From: Desulfocapsa sp.
Lineage (GTDB): Bacteria > Desulfobacterota > Desulfobulbia > Desulfobulbales > Desulfocapsaceae
Assembly: GCA_029934815.1 (NCBI GenBank)
Contig: JAOZLM010000138.1
Span: 1 to 6,242, forward strand
Direction of reading: 5' to 3'
DNA length: 6,242 nt
In this document: positions 6,167 to 6,242 of the stretch, piece by piece
How the letters are laid out: each line of letters begins with the position of its first letter
How positions within the stretch are numbered: position 1 is the stretch's first letter
Made by a program: the position numbers and the translations under genes
The notes under the pieces: model-generated
Seen by the model: the letters and a program-made list of their open reading frames with translations, nothing else
Database searches by the model: none
What the model was told of the DNA's origin: nothing

Positions 6167-6207
6167 TAAACCACAAGGCACAGTCCTGGACTGCACCTTG
6201 TGGTTTA
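6167..6207 (+). terminator. Strong hairpin after the binding-protein gene
   Basis: TAAACCACAAGG (6167-6178) pairs perfectly with CCTTGTGGTTTA (6196-6207). Inside, after a 2x2 mismatch, CAGTC (6181-6185) pairs with GACTG (6189-6193) around a CTG loop. On the plus strand the stem is followed by A residues and not a run of T, so it is not a textbook intrinsic terminator. It may instead stabilise the upstream message or attenuate read-through into downstream permease genes, as hairpins after binding-protein genes often do. Confidence 0.6.
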
Positions 6208-6242
6208 AAAAAGCTAACATACGATAAACCCGTCATTCCGGA

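Overview
The window looks like chromosomal DNA from a gammaproteobacterium. The DEAD-box protein resembles the RhlB branch of the Pseudomonas/Oceanospirillales type, the Nudix protein resembles enterobacterial YfcD, and the transport genes follow the E. coli artPI gene order. Base composition looks balanced to slightly AT-rich, with AT-rich gaps. A marine lineage is only a guess. No rRNA, tRNA, CRISPR array or integrase was seen.

Layout. (1) Positions 1-62 (+) hold the last codons of a gene that reads like the C-terminus of a sensor histidine kinase. (2) Positions 63-162 separate it from the convergent rhlB gene. This gap holds an 86-bp unit with perfect 11-bp terminal inverted repeats and an abutting 8-bp direct repeat, so it looks like a tiny non-autonomous transposable element inserted at the rhlB stop codon. 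(3) Positions 4366 down to 163 (-) carry five genes in one direction: an OleA/FabH-type thiolase-fold condensing enzyme, an AMMECR1-domain protein (AmmeMemoRadiSam protein A), a YkgJ-type cysteine-cluster protein, a YfcD-type Nudix hydrolase, and an RhlB-type RNA helicase. The first four overlap by a few bases at each junction, and rhlB follows after 35 bases, so at least the first four are probably one translationally coupled operon. (4) Positions 4367-4580 are a divergent intergenic region with a plausible promoter for the leftward operon and a 13-bp palindrome before the rightward genes. (5) Positions 4581-6152 (+) hold the ATPase and periplasmic binding protein of a polar (probably basic) amino-acid ABC importer. 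The two permease genes would be expected just past the right edge. A strong hairpin follows the binding-protein gene.

The least ordinary part is the four-gene overlap cluster. An OleA-like condensing enzyme, with the catalytic triad and the OleA-type glutamate visible, is coupled to an AMMECR1 protein without its usual MEMO and radical-SAM partners, and to a cysteine-cluster protein. The olefin-pathway partners OleB, OleC and OleD are not adjacent. What the cluster does is not known from the sequence; a joint lipid or metabolite-handling role is inference only.
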